DNA of 64,000 nt from CAIWHR01 sp963708855 (GTDB lineage Bacteria; Pseudomonadota; Gammaproteobacteria; Burkholderiales; Casimicrobiaceae), in contig CAVPUM010000034.1 of NCBI GenBank assembly GCA_963708855.1, forward strand, positions 119,846 through 183,845. The letters are read 5' to 3'. The translations under genes and the position numbers were made by a program. This document shows, in pieces, positions 53,743-63,969 of this stretch (the first letter of the stretch is position 1; the number at the start of each line of letters is the position of its first letter). Under the pieces are notes generated by a model. It was not told where the DNA came from. It was given only the letters and a program-made list of their open reading frames with translations, and did not search any database.

Positions 53743-55338
53743 TCACGCCAGCAGCGCGGCGGCGAGCAGCGTGCGCGTGTAAGGCTGCACCGGCGCCGCG
53801 AACAAAGCCTCGGCCTCGCCTTGCTCGACGATTTCGCCATCCTTCATGACGAGCACCCGATGCGCCATCGCCCGCACGACCGCGAGGTCGTGGCTGATGA
53901 AGACGTAGCTCATCCCGTACTTTACCTGCAGCGCGCCCAGCAGCTTCAGCACCTGCTGCTGGACGGACACGTCGAGCGCGGAGGTCGGCTCGTCCAGCAC
54001 CAGCACCTCGGGGCGCAGCACGACGGCGCGGGCGATCGCAATGCGCTGCCGCTGGCCGCCCGAGAACTCGTGCGGATAGCGGGTCAGCACGTCGGTGATG
54101 CCGTCGGCCTCCGCCAGGCCGACCTCGGCCAGCATGGCGAGGATGCGCTGGCGCCGCGCCTCCTTCGACAACTCGGGCAGGTGCCGCGCGACGCCCTCGC
54201 CCACGATCTGCTCGATGGTCATCCGCGGCGACAGCGACGCGAACGGGTCCTGGAACACGACCTGCATCCGGCGGCGCATCGCGCGCAGCGTCGTGCGATC
54301 GGCGCCGTCCAGGCGCGTGCCCTCGAAGGTGATCGCGCCGGCGGCGACCGGCTGCAGCGCGAGCAGCGCCATGCCGAGCGTCGTCTTGCCGGACCCGGAT
54401 TCGCCGACGATGCCCAGCGTCTCCCCGCGCTTCAGCTCGAGCGTCGCGTCGCGCACGGCGCGGAAGACATCCTTGCCGAACCAGCCCTTGGCCGACACGA
54501 AGTCGACCGACACGCCGCGCGCCGCCGCGAGGATCGGCGCGTCGGCGGGCACCGGCTCGACCGCACGCTCGGGCCGGCTCGCGATCAGCTTGATCGTATA
54601 GGGGTGGCGCGGCCGGGCGAACACTTCGCCGGTCGCGCCCTGCTCGACCAGCCGGCCCTTCTCCATCACGCCGACGCGGTGGGTGTAGCGCCGCACGACG
54701 TTGAGATCGTGCGTGATGAACAGGATCGCCATCCCGAATTCCTGCTGCAGGTCGTCGAGCAGCGCGAGGATCTGTGCCTGGATCGTCACGTCCAGCGCCG
54801 TCGTCGGCTCGTCGGCGATCAGCAGCTTGGGGCGGCACGCCAGAGCCATCGCGATCATCGCGCGCTGCCGCTGGCCGCCTGAGAGCTGGTGCGGGTAGGC
54901 ATCGACCTTCTTGTCCGGGTCGGGGATGCCGGTGCGCGCCAGCAGCTCGATCGCGCGAGCGCGCGCCTGGCCCTTGCCAAGTCCCTCGTGCAGCTCCAGC
55001 ACTTCCCCGATCTGGTTGCCGATCGTATACAGCGAATTGAGCGCGGTCATCGGCTCCTGGAAGATCATCGCGATGTCGCGGCCGCGCATCGCCTGCAGGT
55101 GGCGCGGACTCTTCCGCAGCACGTCGTCGCCTTCGAACCGGATCGCCCCCTCGTAGGACGCGGTCTCGAGCAGCCGCAGGATCGACAGCGCGGTCACCGA
55201 CTTGCCCGAGCCCGACTCACCCACAAGTCCGAATTTCTCGCCGGCGGCCACGTCGAAGGACACCCGGTCGACGACGCGCGAAGGACCGAAGTTGACGCAA
55301 AGCGCGTCGACCGAGAGCAGCGGCGATTCGGCGCTCAT
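53743..55338 (-). CDS. yejF: Peptide ABC importer ATP-binding protein, two NBDs (YejF-like)
   Basis: 531 residues formed by two ABC domains. NBD1: Walker A GESGSGKSVTAL, signature LSGGQRQRAMIAMAL, Walker B LLIADEPTTALD. NBD2: Walker A GESGSGKTTLGM, signature FSGGQRQRIAIARAV, Walker B VLVLDEPTSALD. Each is followed by the oligopeptide-transporter C-terminal extension. The fused NBD layout marks the Yej/microcin C-type importer for peptides. It overlaps yejE by ATGA. Confidence 0.92.
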   Translation of the reverse strand: MSAESPLLSVDALCVNFGPSRVVDRVSFDVAAGEKFGLVGESGSGKSVTALSILRLLETASYEGAIRFEGDDVLRKSPRHLQAMRGRDIAMIFQEPMTALNSLYTIGNQIGEVLELHEGLGKGQARARAIELLARTGIPDPDKKVDAYPHQLSGGQRQRAMIAMALACRPKLLIADEPTTALDVTIQAQILALLDDLQQEFGMAILFITHDLNVVRRYTHRVGVMEKGRLVEQGATGEVFARPRHPYTIKLIASRPERAVEPVPADAPILAAARGVSVDFVSAKGWFGKDVFRAVRDATLELKRGETLGIVGESGSGKTTLGMALLALQPVAAGAITFEGTRLDGADRTTLRAMRRRMQVVFQDPFASLSPRMTIEQIVGEGVARHLPELSKEARRQRILAMLAEVGLAEADGITDVLTRYPHEFSGGQRQRIAIARAVVLRPEVLVLDEPTSALDVSVQQQVLKLLGALQVKYGMSYVFISHDLAVVRAMAHRVLVMKDGEIVEQGEAEALFAAPVQPYTRTLLAAALLA

Positions 55339-56424
55339 GACTTCCTCGTGTCGAAAGCGTCGCGCAGCGCGTCGCCGATGAACGTCAGCAGCAACAGCGT
55401 CATGACGAGCACGAAGAACGTCGGCAGCGAGATCCACCACGAGTCGAGGTTCTCCTTGCCCTGCCGCAGCAGGTCGCCCAGCGACGGCATGCCGGTGACG
55501 CCCAGGCCGAGGAAGTCGAGCGAGGTGAGGCCCAGGATGGCCGCGCTCATCCGGAACGGCAGGAACGTGATGACGGGCGTCATCGAGTTCGGCAGCACGT
55601 GACGCCAGATGATCTGCGCGTTGGACAGCCCCATCGCGCGCGCCGCCTTCACGAACTCGAGGTTGCGGTTGCGCAGGAACTCGGCGCGCACGTAGTCGGA
55701 CAGCGCGATCCAGCCGAACAGCGCGAAGACGCCGACGCAGGAGCGGCATCGACGGCGTCAGGATCGACGCGATGATGATGAGCAGGTAGAGCTCCGGGAT
55801 CGCGTTCCAGATCTCGATGACCCGCTGCGTCGTCAGGTCGACGCGCCCGCCGAAGTAGCCCTGCAGCGCGCCCACGAGGATGCCCAGGACCGTGGCGACG
55901 AAGGTCAGCGCGAGGCTGAAGTAGATGCTGACGCGGAAGCCGTAGAGCAGCCGCGCCGTCATGTCGCGGCCGGACTGGTCGGTGCCGAGCCAGTGGCCGC
56001 GACTGGGCGGAGATGGGTCGGCCGCCCGTGCATAGTAGTCGAGCGCGCCGGCGCCCCATGGGTTGAACGTGTACAGCGCGAAATTGCCGGGCTTGGCGAA
56101 CTGCTCGCGGATGAACGGGTCGTCCCACTCCGTCGGCGTCACGAAGTCGCCGCCGAAGCGGGCCTCCGGCTGGTTGTTGAAGATCGGGAAGAACCACTCG
56201 CCGTCGTAGCGCGCGACGAGCGGCCGGTCGTTGCTGAACAGCTCGGCGAACGTGCCGACCACCAGCATGACGGCGAACACGACCAGCGAGACGTAGCCCA
56301 GCCGGTTGCGCTTGAAGCGCGCCCACGCGCGCTGGTTGGGCGACAGCGATGTCGCCCGCCGCCCGGCGGATGCGATGGCTGCGGCGGGCTGTGCCGCGTT
56401 CAGATCGGCCGCCGGCGTGCTCAT
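55335..56424 (-). CDS. yejE: Peptide ABC importer permease (YejE-like) (one apparent frameshift)
   Basis: 362 residues after one extra base near 55740 is removed. It has an N-terminal cytoplasmic part (LSPNQRAWARFKRNRLGYVS), the first helix (LVVFAVMLVVGTFAELF), a large periplasmic loop with WLGTDQSGRDM, then the BPD permease core; the EAA loop (FVKAARAMGLSNAQIIWRHV) lies in the second frame. It pairs with YejB to form the channel. ATGA overlaps link it to yejB and yejF. Confidence 0.9.
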
Positions 56425-57455
56425 TTGCCGACCGCCCCGAACTGCACGCGCGGGTCGACGACCACGTACAGGAGGTCGCCGATCAGCTTGACCACGAGGC
56501 CCAGCAGCGTGAAGAAATAGAGCGTGCCGAGGACGACCGGATAGTCGCGCCGCACGATCGACTCGTAGCCCAAGAGGCCGAGGCCGTCCAGCGAGAACAG
56601 CGTTTCGATCAGCAGCGAGCCGGCGAAGAACGCGCTGACGAAGGCCGCCGGGAAGCCGGTGACGATCGGAATCAGCGCATTGCGGAACACGTGCTTGTAC
56701 AGAATCCGCCACTCGGGCAGCCCCTTCGCGCGCGCGACCAGCACGTACTGCTTGCGGATCTCCTCGACGAACGTGTTCTTGGTCAGCATCGTGACGATCG
56801 CGAAGCTGCCGATCGCGTAGCAGGTGAGCGGCAGCACCATGTGCCACAGGTAGTCGGTGATGCGCGCCGGCCAGCCGAGGCTCGTCCAGTTGTCCGACGT
56901 GAGGCCGCGCAGCGGAAACCAGTCGAGGAACGAGCCGCCGGCGAACAGCACGATCAGCAGCACGCCGAGCACGAAGCCCGGTATCGCGAAGCCGACGAGC
57001 ACCAGCAGCGTGGTCAGCGTGTCGAAGCGCGTGCCCTCGCGCACGGCCTTGGCGACGCCGAGCGGAATCGAGATGAGGTACGAGAGCAGGAACGTCCACA
57101 GCCCCAGACTGATCGACACCGGCAGCTTCTCCTTGATCAGCGTCCAGACGTCCTTGTTGCGGAAGAAGCTCTTGCCGAGGTCGAACTGCGCGAAGCTCTT
57201 CAGCATCGACAGGTAGCGCTCGAACGGCGGCTTGTCGAAACCGTACAGCGCCTTCAGCTCGGCCACCTGCGCGGCGTCGATGTCCCGGCGCGCCTGGTAG
57301 GTGCCGGAGTCCCCGCCCGCGCCGGCGCGCGCCTCCGCCAGCAGCGTCTCGACCGGGCCGCCCGGCACGAACTGGATGATCACGAACGTCACCGTCAGCA
57401 CGCCGAGGATCGTCGGGATCATCAGCAGCAGCCGCTTGAGGATGTAGGAGAGCAT
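56421..57455 (-). CDS. yejB: Peptide ABC importer permease (YejB-like)
   Basis: 344 residues, intact. The first helix (LLLMIPTILGVLTVTFVIIQ) and FVPGGPVE open the family; a YejB-type insertion (TYQARRDIDAAQVAELKALY) follows; later come permease helices and the EAA loop (YVLVARAKGLPEWRILYKHV). It is the second half of the channel. It starts 16 bases after yejA ends and overlaps yejE (ATGA). Confidence 0.93.
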   Translation of the reverse strand: MLSYILKRLLLMIPTILGVLTVTFVIIQFVPGGPVETLLAEARAGAGGDSGTYQARRDIDAAQVAELKALYGFDKPPFERYLSMLKSFAQFDLGKSFFRNKDVWTLIKEKLPVSISLGLWTFLLSYLISIPLGVAKAVREGTRFDTLTTLLVLVGFAIPGFVLGVLLIVLFAGGSFLDWFPLRGLTSDNWTSLGWPARITDYLWHMVLPLTCYAIGSFAIVTMLTKNTFVEEIRKQYVLVARAKGLPEWRILYKHVFRNALIPIVTGFPAAFVSAFFAGSLLIETLFSLDGLGLLGYESIVRRDYPVVLGTLYFFTLLGLVVKLIGDLLYVVVDPRVQFGAVGK

Positions 57456-57471
57456 GGCCGCGCGTTTCCGG

Positions 57472-59438
57472 TTACTTGCTGGCGACCGCGCTCTTGTCGG
57501 CGCCCTTCGCCCACCACGCGGTGACCGCCCACTGCAGCCAGTCGCTCGGGGTGGCGATCGAATAGTACTTGGGCACGACTTTCGGGATGCCGAACTTGTC
57601 CCAGCGCGACACGCGGTTGGAGGCGCCGTAGAGATCGGGGACCTGCCAGTACTCGAAGATGATCACACGGTCGAGCGCCCGCGCGGCGTCACGCAGCTCG
57701 TCCATCGTCTTCGCCTGCTCCATCTTCGCGATCAGGTGGTCGACCGCGCGGCTCTTGACGCCGCGATAGTTGTCCGCGCCCTGCGTGTCGGCGTTCTCGC
57801 TGCCGTATTGCGACTTGAAGTCGGCCGGCTCCGGCAGCGTGAAGTCGCCGATCTTGATCATCACCATGTCGAAGTCGAACGTCTCCATCCGCTTGCGGAA
57901 GAGCGCGAAGTCGACCAGCCGCGACTTGAGGCGAATGCCGATCTTGGCCAGATTGCGCTCGAACACCGCTTCGGCGCGGCCCGGCGCGTCGCCGGTCTCC
58001 AGGAACTCGAACTCGAGCGGCTCGCCCTTGTCGTTGCGCGCGACGCCGTCGGCGCCGACCTTCCAGCCCGCCGCCTCGAGCAGCGCGCGCGCCTGCTTCA
58101 GGTTCTCGCGCAGCGCGTTCGGCGCGGTGTCGGAGCGCGGCGGCACCCACGCCGGGCCGAACACTTCGGGCGGCAGCTCATGCGCGAAACGGCTCCAGCA
58201 GCGCGAGCTCGCCCGGGCTCGGCAGGCCCGTCGCCGCGAAGTCGGAATTCGCGAACACGCTGTTGGTCCGCTTGTACTGCCTGTAGACGTTGATCGCCTC
58301 GAAGTCGAACGCCAGGTTGATCGCCTGGCGCACGCGCCGGTCCTTGAACACCGGCCGGCGCAGGTTGAGCACGTACGACTGGAAGCCCATCCCGAAGCCG
58401 GTCGGGAACGCCTCCTTGATGATGCGCCCGTCGCTCCACTTGGGGCCCTGGTGCTGGCGCGCCCAGCGCCGCGCCGAGTACTCCATCAGGAAGTCGAACT
58501 CGCCGGCCTTGAAGGCCTCCATCGCGATCGCGTTGTCCTGGTAATAGCGATAGATGATCCGGTCGAAGTTGTACTGGCCCTTCGCCACGCCCAGGTCGCG
58601 CGCCCAGTAGTCGGGATTGCGCGCGAACTCGATGCGGCGGGGCGCGTCGATCGCGGCGATCGTGTAGGGGCCGGTCGTGATCGGGTATTCGTTGACGATC
58701 TCGTCGATCTTCTTGGTCGTGCCGTCCGGGTTGCGCCCCCACTTGCGCGAGAATGCCGGCAGCCCGGCCACGTTGATAGATGGTGTCGTCGACGCGATCC
58801 TTGAGGTCGAAGCGGATCGTGCGCTCGTCCAGCACGACCGCGCGCTCGATGCCGCCCAGCTTGACGCGCACGCCGGGCGCCACACCCTTGCCGGTGAGCG
58901 TGTCGAACACGTGCTTCATGTCCTCGGCGGTGACCGGGTCGCCGTTGTAGAACCTCGCCTTGGGATTGATGCGGAAGGTGATCGACGACTTGTCGGGGGC
59001 GACCAGCATCTCCTCCGCGACCATCCCGTACAGCGTGCCCGGCTCGTCGCCGGAGCGGATGGCCAGCGACTCGAACATCAGCGTCGACAGGCCCGCCGGC
59101 GACTGCCCCTTGATCGTGAACGGATTGAACTTGTCGAAGCTCGACCGGCGGTCGGGATTCTGCAGCTGCAGCGTGCCGCCTTTCGGCGCGTCGGGGTTCA
59201 CGTAGTCGAAGTTGCGAAAACCGCGCGGATACTTGGGCTCGCCGTAGGCGGCGTAAGCGTGCGTCCACTGGCCGCCCTCGCGGCCGGCGACGGCGCTCGC
59301 GGCGTGCGCGTTGCCGCCGATGGCGCCCGCCAGGAGCACCGCGAAGGCGAGCATCCGGGCGCGGGACCGGAGGGGTGCCCCGGGGCCACCTCCGTCCTCA
59401 TCGCCATCGTCAAGAAACGGTTGCCCCGTCGCTTTCAT
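57472..59438 (-). CDS. yejA: Peptide-binding periplasmic protein (YejA-like) (two apparent frameshifts)
   Basis: About 654 residues after two extra bases (near 58773 and 58182) are removed. A signal peptide (MLAFAVLLAGAIGGNAHA) is preceded by either a long N-region (ATG 59438) or nothing (ATG 59354). The SBP_bac_5 fold follows: HAYAAYGEPKYPRGFRNFDY, INPKARFYNGDPVTAEDMKH, ARNPDYWARDLGVAKGQYNF, RRVRQAINLAFDFEAIN. It captures peptides for the Yej importer. With the first choice, the ATG overlaps the DUF5615 stop (TGATG), so 59354 may be safer. Confidence 0.88.
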
Positions 59439-59812
59439 CAGGGGAGCGTGGCAATGCGAACGCACTGGAGCTGGAGCACCACGTGGCTGCCGGTGAGACG
59501 ATCCGCGTGCATGCGGGGACCAGATCGAGCATCCCGGCCCCGACGGCCGACCGGGCACTGGCCGGAAACCGGATAAGCACGCCGCCCAGGCTCTTGCTGC
59601 CAGCCGCGAACACCAGGCGCCCAAAGTCCTTGTCCTCGGTAAGAGAGAATCCGAAGCTCGCGCAGCGCCAGGGCGATTACACGCTCGTCATCGGCGCCCG
59701 GCGAATCCTCCGCAACCGACAATACGTCGAAGCCCTCAGTCCGCAAGGCGCGAACAGCGGCGAAGTCGCAGCTCTCGTCGGCGAGAAACGAACATCGCAA
59801 TCGCACCAACAC
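59438..59812 (-). CDS. DUF5615 PIN-like toxin candidate (compensating frameshifts)
   Basis: 124 residues. The opening SFLADESCDFAAVRALRTEG and AEDSPGADDERVIALALREL fit DUF5615, PIN-like nucleases paired with DUF433. An extra base near 59637 and a missing base near 59517 put about 40 residues out of frame; in the other frame STEDKDFGRLVFAAGSKSLG, with the conserved acidic TEDKDFG, is intact. The end HADRLTGSHVVLQLQCVRI is in the original frame. GTG 59812 follows the DUF433 stop by one base. Confidence 0.75.
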   Translation of the reverse strand: MLVRLRCSFLADESCDFAAVRALRTEGFDVLSVAEDSPGADDERVIALALRELRILSYRGQGLWAPGVRGWQQEPGRRAYPVSGQCPVGRRGRDARSGPRMHADRLTGSHVVLQLQCVRIATLP

Positions 59813-59813
59813 A

Positions 59814-60032
59814 CTACACAATCTCTTCGTGGGCGAGCGCCACTGCGGCGTAAGTCAGCGCACCGTGAATATCCTCGCGCTTCAGGTTGGGATAAGCGTC
59901 AAGCAAGTCCTGCTCCGTGGCCCCCTCGCCCAACTTGCGCAGAATCAACTCAACCGGGATCCGCGTGCCGCGGATCACCGGCTTCCCTAGCATGACCTTA
60001 GGGTTGATCTCGATACCGTCAGAGAGTGTCAT
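59814..60032 (-). CDS. DUF433 antitoxin-type HTH protein
   Basis: 72 residues: INPKVMLGKPVIRGTRIPVE is the DUF433 hallmark, then an HTH-like end (LLDAYPNLKREDIHGALTYA). DUF433 proteins are antitoxin-type partners of DUF5615 nucleases. GAGGAG precedes the ATG. It is translationally linked to the DUF5615 gene. Confidence 0.85.
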   Translation of the reverse strand: MTLSDGIEINPKVMLGKPVIRGTRIPVELILRKLGEGATEQDLLDAYPNLKREDIHGALTYAAVALAHEEIV

Positions 60033-60251
60033 GGTGTTTTCTCCTCGATTTCAATGCGGTGCGCATTCCAGCACCTGCTGCAAGCGATACAGCACCCCGA
60101 CTCCCGCGCCGGTACTTGCGGGAGAGTGTAGCATTCGCGACACGCTCAGGTGACTCTCGGTTAGCCCGTGCGCATGCTGCCTCCATGCAGAACCCGAAGC
60201 ACCCCTCGAGCACCCGCACGCGAGACGCTGGCCCCACTTACGGTGACCGCG

Positions 60252-60625
60252 ATGACATTGCGTCCGATCCGAATCAAGCGCGCGCACCAGGCGGCGCTCA
60301 GGGAAATCGAAGTACTGTGGGAAGCGCCCAGCGGCTCGCCCAAGGCAGACCGGCTCGAAGTGCTCACGCTTCTGGTGGAAGCGTACGAGCGCGAGCATTA
60401 CCCGATCGAGGCGCCCGATCCGATCGACTTCCTGCAACACGTCATGGAGGCGCGCGGGATGACGAGAAAGGACCTGGAACCTTACATCGGCGCGCAGGCC
60501 AGGGTCGCGGAGGTGCTGAACCGTATTCGCCCGCTCACACTGGAGATCATACGCAGGCTCGCATCGGGGTGAATCTGCCGGCCGACGTTCTGATCCGTGG
60601 GTATGAATTGAAGCGCGCAGCCTGA
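60252..60625 (+). CDS. HigA-like antitoxin (one apparent frameshift, no adjacent toxin)
   Basis: As read, the frame stops at 60572 (106 residues). Adding one G to the run near 60565 extends it to 124 residues ending ADVLIRGYELKRAA, the normal HigA C-terminus. The HTH region is DFLQHVMEARGMTRKDLEPYIG. The front RAHQAALREIEVLWEAPSGS is typical of HigA2-type proteins. No HigB-like toxin is seen within 220 bases upstream. Confidence 0.75.
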
Positions 60626-60790
60626 ATTCAGGAAGAGCCCGCGCGACCAAAGCGTCGGGCCTGGCGTGCCAGTTCGTTGATCCCGTTTCGTCGCCGGGGA
60701 CCCACAGCTTATGCGGCCACCACATGTCGCAAGCGGTATGTCCATCGAGTTGCCGATGATCAACTCGTGGCAAGACTTGCACCCGCAGGA

Positions 60791-60811
60791 GTGCGCCCGT
60801 GCCGGGCGCAC
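60791..60811. terminator. Hairpin next to the TonB receptor terminator
   Basis: Perfect 8-bp stem GTGCGCCC / GGGCGCAC with a 5-base loop, immediately beyond the T tract of the stronger terminator at 60816. It may serve the plus-strand HigA-like gene or reinforce termination from the minus strand. Confidence 0.45.
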
Positions 60812-60815
60812 GACG

Positions 60816-60846
60816 AAAAAAACCGCCCGGAAAAAATCCGGGCGGT
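60816..60846 (-). terminator. Rho-independent terminator of the TonB-dependent receptor
   Basis: On the minus strand a perfect 10-bp stem ACCGCCCGGA / TCCGGGCGGT with a T5 loop is followed by a run of T residues (60822-60816), 28 bases after the receptor stop. This is the clearest terminator in the window. Confidence 0.9.
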
Positions 60847-60873
60847 CGATGGACCACTAGCCGGGTCGCCTGA

Positions 60874-63725
60874 TCAGAAGTTGTACGTCAGCCCCAGTGA
60901 CCACACGGGCCCGAGAGTGCCGGGGCCGTGCAGCGAAGGATTGTACGCCGCCCCGGTCTGTTGGCTGCTCAGATTCAGACCCGTGCCGGCATAGGAGCTC
61001 ATGTCGATCGGCGGCTTGTTGTTGAACAGGTTGTTCACCGACCCTTGCACCATGAGCTGCTTGTTGACCTGGTACTGGACGTTCAGGCTCGCGTACCAGA
61101 AGGAATCGGCCTTGCAGTACTTGCTCGGTGGATCCACGTTAATCCAGCGCTGGCTGTTGTTGTAATTGATCCAATCTGAACAGGGAAAATCGCCGAGGGA
61201 TGGATCGGTCATGTCGTAGCTGCCGACATAGTTCCCCAACCCCGTGACGGTCCACGGCCCGCTCTTCCACTGCAACGTCAGCTGAGCACGATCCTTCGGG
61301 TTGCCCGTGTTGCCGGAGATGAGCTGCGGCACCGTGCGTACCCGCGAGCTTGTACGTTATGCCATTGAGGGTCAGGTCATACTTGAATATGTGGTTCCAC
61401 TGCACGCCGACCATGAACGTGTTGGCATTGTCCATCTTGAACGTGTAGCTGGTGCCAAGATCGAGACCGGTAGTGTGCACACTTTGCCCGTTGACGAACG
61501 GCACTGTGGAATATTGAATCAGCCCCGTGGAGGAAATGCCCGTCGAGCCGTCCCCGAACCCGACTTCCTGCGGAAGTCCGCGGACCCCGGAGGCCACCGG
61601 GTCGTAGGTGATCAGCGACGCCTCGGGGATGATCTGATCGTCGATCTTGATGGAGTAATAATCGACGGTCGTCGCCCAACCCTGGATGGGTTCCAGAATC
61701 ATGCCCACCGTCCAGTTGGTCGATTTTTCAGCCTTCAGATCCGGGTTGCTGGCCTGCAGATAGGTCGGAGCAAAATTACAAGTACTCGTCGGTGTCACGA
61801 CGTTAAGGGGAGAATTGGGATCTGGCCTGCCGTCGGGGAGGCTCGCCGGGCACAGTACCGGGTCCCTGATCGCATTGAAACCAAAGAGTGAACCGGCGTC
61901 GCCGTTCTCGGTCGGTGCGGGCGCGCGGAACCCCTTGCCCCATGTGCCGCGGATGGCGGCTTCCTTCCATCGGCGTCCACTTCGCGCCGACCTTGGGCGT
62001 CCACTGGCCGCCGTAGGTGTCGTAATGGTCGTAGCGGATCGCCGCGTTGAGCTCCAGCGACTTCAGCACCGGGGCGTTGATTTCGGCATAGAACGCCGTG
62101 TTGGTCTGGTCGCCGACCGCGAAGAAGCAGTTGAGGCCCGCCACGGTGCCGGTCTTGCACTCATCGGGATTGTCCGCGTCCAGCTTCTGCTTGTACCAGC
62201 TCCCGCCGAGCGCGACGCCCATCATGCCCCCGTCGAGCTTCATGACCTCCCTCGACCCGGTGAGCTGGACGAAATCAAGCTCGTTGGTCTTCTTGTCCTT
62301 CACGGTCGGCGCGATGCGCGCCACCTGTTCGGCGGAATTGCCGCCCGTCAGCAGGAAGGGCGTTACCGGGTTGTTCAGCTCGGCCAGCAGCACGTTGTAG
62401 TCCACGAACCCGTCGCGGGTGACCTTGGTCGCGGCGTACTGATAACCGGCGGACAGGGCGACGTCCCATCCCGAACGACCGGACCGGTCAGATCCCCGAC
62501 GATGCGCGTGGTCGAGGTGTCGAACTCGGTGTGCTGGTTGGACGATATCGGGGACGAGCGCGCGCACGATTCGCGGTAGTGCCGAACGTATTGCCGGGAT
62601 AGTTGGCCCCGACGCGGAAGACGGGTATGCCATCTTCGGGGTCGGATTCTGATTCGGCCGCTCGCGGTGTTGTTAATGGCTGACCGGCCGGCACCGCGAA
62701 CGGACGCCGGTTGTCTCTCGCCTCGCTGTTGAACCACGAGCCCGTCAGGGAGGCATTCCAGTTATCGCTCAGCTTGGCGTTGAAGGTGCCGAGCAGGTTG
62801 ATGTTCTGTGTGTCCGGCTGGATGGTGTTCCAGGTGTTCTCGTAGAGGCACTCGTTGGCGTTGCGCCTGGCGAGGTCGCAGCGCGAATCCAGGAAGACGT
62901 TGTTCACCGCCAGCGATGTGTCGGAACCCGGACGCTGAAGGTAGGGTGTCAGGAGGATCGGGTTGGGAACGATCGCACTTCTGGCACCGGGCCGCGAAAT
63001 CGTTGCCGCCGGTCGCCGACCAGTTCGTTTGCGCCCATTTCTCGCCCGTCACGATCGCTGAACTTGATCTGGTTCTGTTTCCGGAATTCGGCCGACAGCA
63101 ACCCGCCGTATTTCCCGTCGCCGTAGCCCGTCGTCGCGGCCACGTGCACGTTGCCGCCGTCGCCCTCGAACGTCATCCCGCCTTCGGCCGTCAGCTGCGT
63201 GCCCGTGAAGCTCTTCTTCAGGATGATGTTGACCACGCCGCCGATCGCATCCGAGCCGTAGATCGCGGAGGCGCCGTCCAGCAGGATTTCGACCCGCTCT
63301 ATCGCAGCGAAAGGAATGCTCGACATGTCGACGAAATTGCGCTGCCCGTCGTCGGCGAGGGGATACCCCACCATCTTCTTGCCGTCGATCAGGACCAGCG
63401 TCGCGCCCACCGTCAGGCCGCGCAGCGCCACACCGCTCGCGCCGCCCGCGAACGCGCCGTTGAAGCCCTGGCTCAGCAGGCCCTGGCCGTTGGCGGTGAT
63501 GTCGCGCATCACCTCGCTGATCGTCGTATAGCCGGAGTTGACCAGGTCCTCCGCCGTGATCACCTGGACCGGGCTCGCGGTTTCGGTGTCGGTCCGCGGG
63601 ATGTTGGAACCCGTGACCGAAACGCTGATGTCGGCCGCCTGACTCGGGGCGGCGATCAAAAGCGTGCTTCCGGCACCGAGCGCATATGCAAGTGCGACAG
63701 CGATCTTCTTGCGTTCGAACTTCAT
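60874..63725 (-). CDS. TonB-dependent outer membrane receptor (several apparent frameshifts)
   Basis: About 949 residues spread over frames that change near 63045, 62995, 62560, 62485, 61960 and 61340. A signal peptide (KIAVALAYALGAGSTLLIAA) leads into the plug: SPVQVITAEDLVNSGYTTIS, LRGLTVGATLVLIDGKKM, VEILLDGASAIYGSDAIGGV. The barrel follows and ends with LGLTYNF, an outer membrane C-terminal Phe. There is no TonB box obvious at the N-terminus. The ligand is unknown; length and plug fit the large receptors for peptides, sugars or cofactors. All parts are present in order, so errors rather than decay are likely. Confidence 0.87.
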
Positions 63726-63773
63726 TGATGGTCCCCCAGGGAAAGTTGATGCAACGACAGGAATTTTGATCGC

Positions 63774-63784
63774 CTTGCGGCAAG
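63774..63784. promoter_or_regulatory. Inverted repeat upstream of the TonB receptor
   Basis: Perfect CTTGC-G-GCAAG, about 50 bases before the receptor start. It could be a regulator site or part of a leader hairpin. No Fur-like box is seen. Confidence 0.3.
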
Positions 63785-63875
63785 CAGTTGTGACATTACC
63801 CCAGCACGGATTTCAGCCGCAACGAAAACGCAACATTGATAGAATCGCCGCGTACCGTATGTTGTAAATCCACCA

Positions 63876-63969
63876 ATGGCACCCATACGCTTCGCGCAAC
63901 CTGCTGATTTGCCTGCGATAGTTGCAATCTACAACGCGTCGATCCCGGGCCGGATGGCCACCGCCGATA
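63876..63969 (+). CDS. GNAT acetyltransferase N-terminus (PAT-like), cut off by the contig end
   Basis: 31 residues are visible: APIRFAQPADLPAIVAIYNA and SIPGRMATAD match the start of phosphinothricin-acetyltransferase-like GNAT proteins. Agreement stops exactly where the adapter-like tail begins (63970), and the stop codon at 63978 is in that tail. The real gene would continue beyond the window. Confidence 0.65.

Noticed and set aside
53743..57099. Apparent 1118-residue fusion of permease pieces and ATPase
   Set aside because: Caused by the indel near 55740 joining yejE into the yejF frame; stop/start overlaps (ATGA) show separate yejB, yejE and yejF.
60626..60790. Possible small gene between the HigA-like gene and the terminators
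   Set aside because: Frames on both strands are short, lack ribosome sites and match no family I know.
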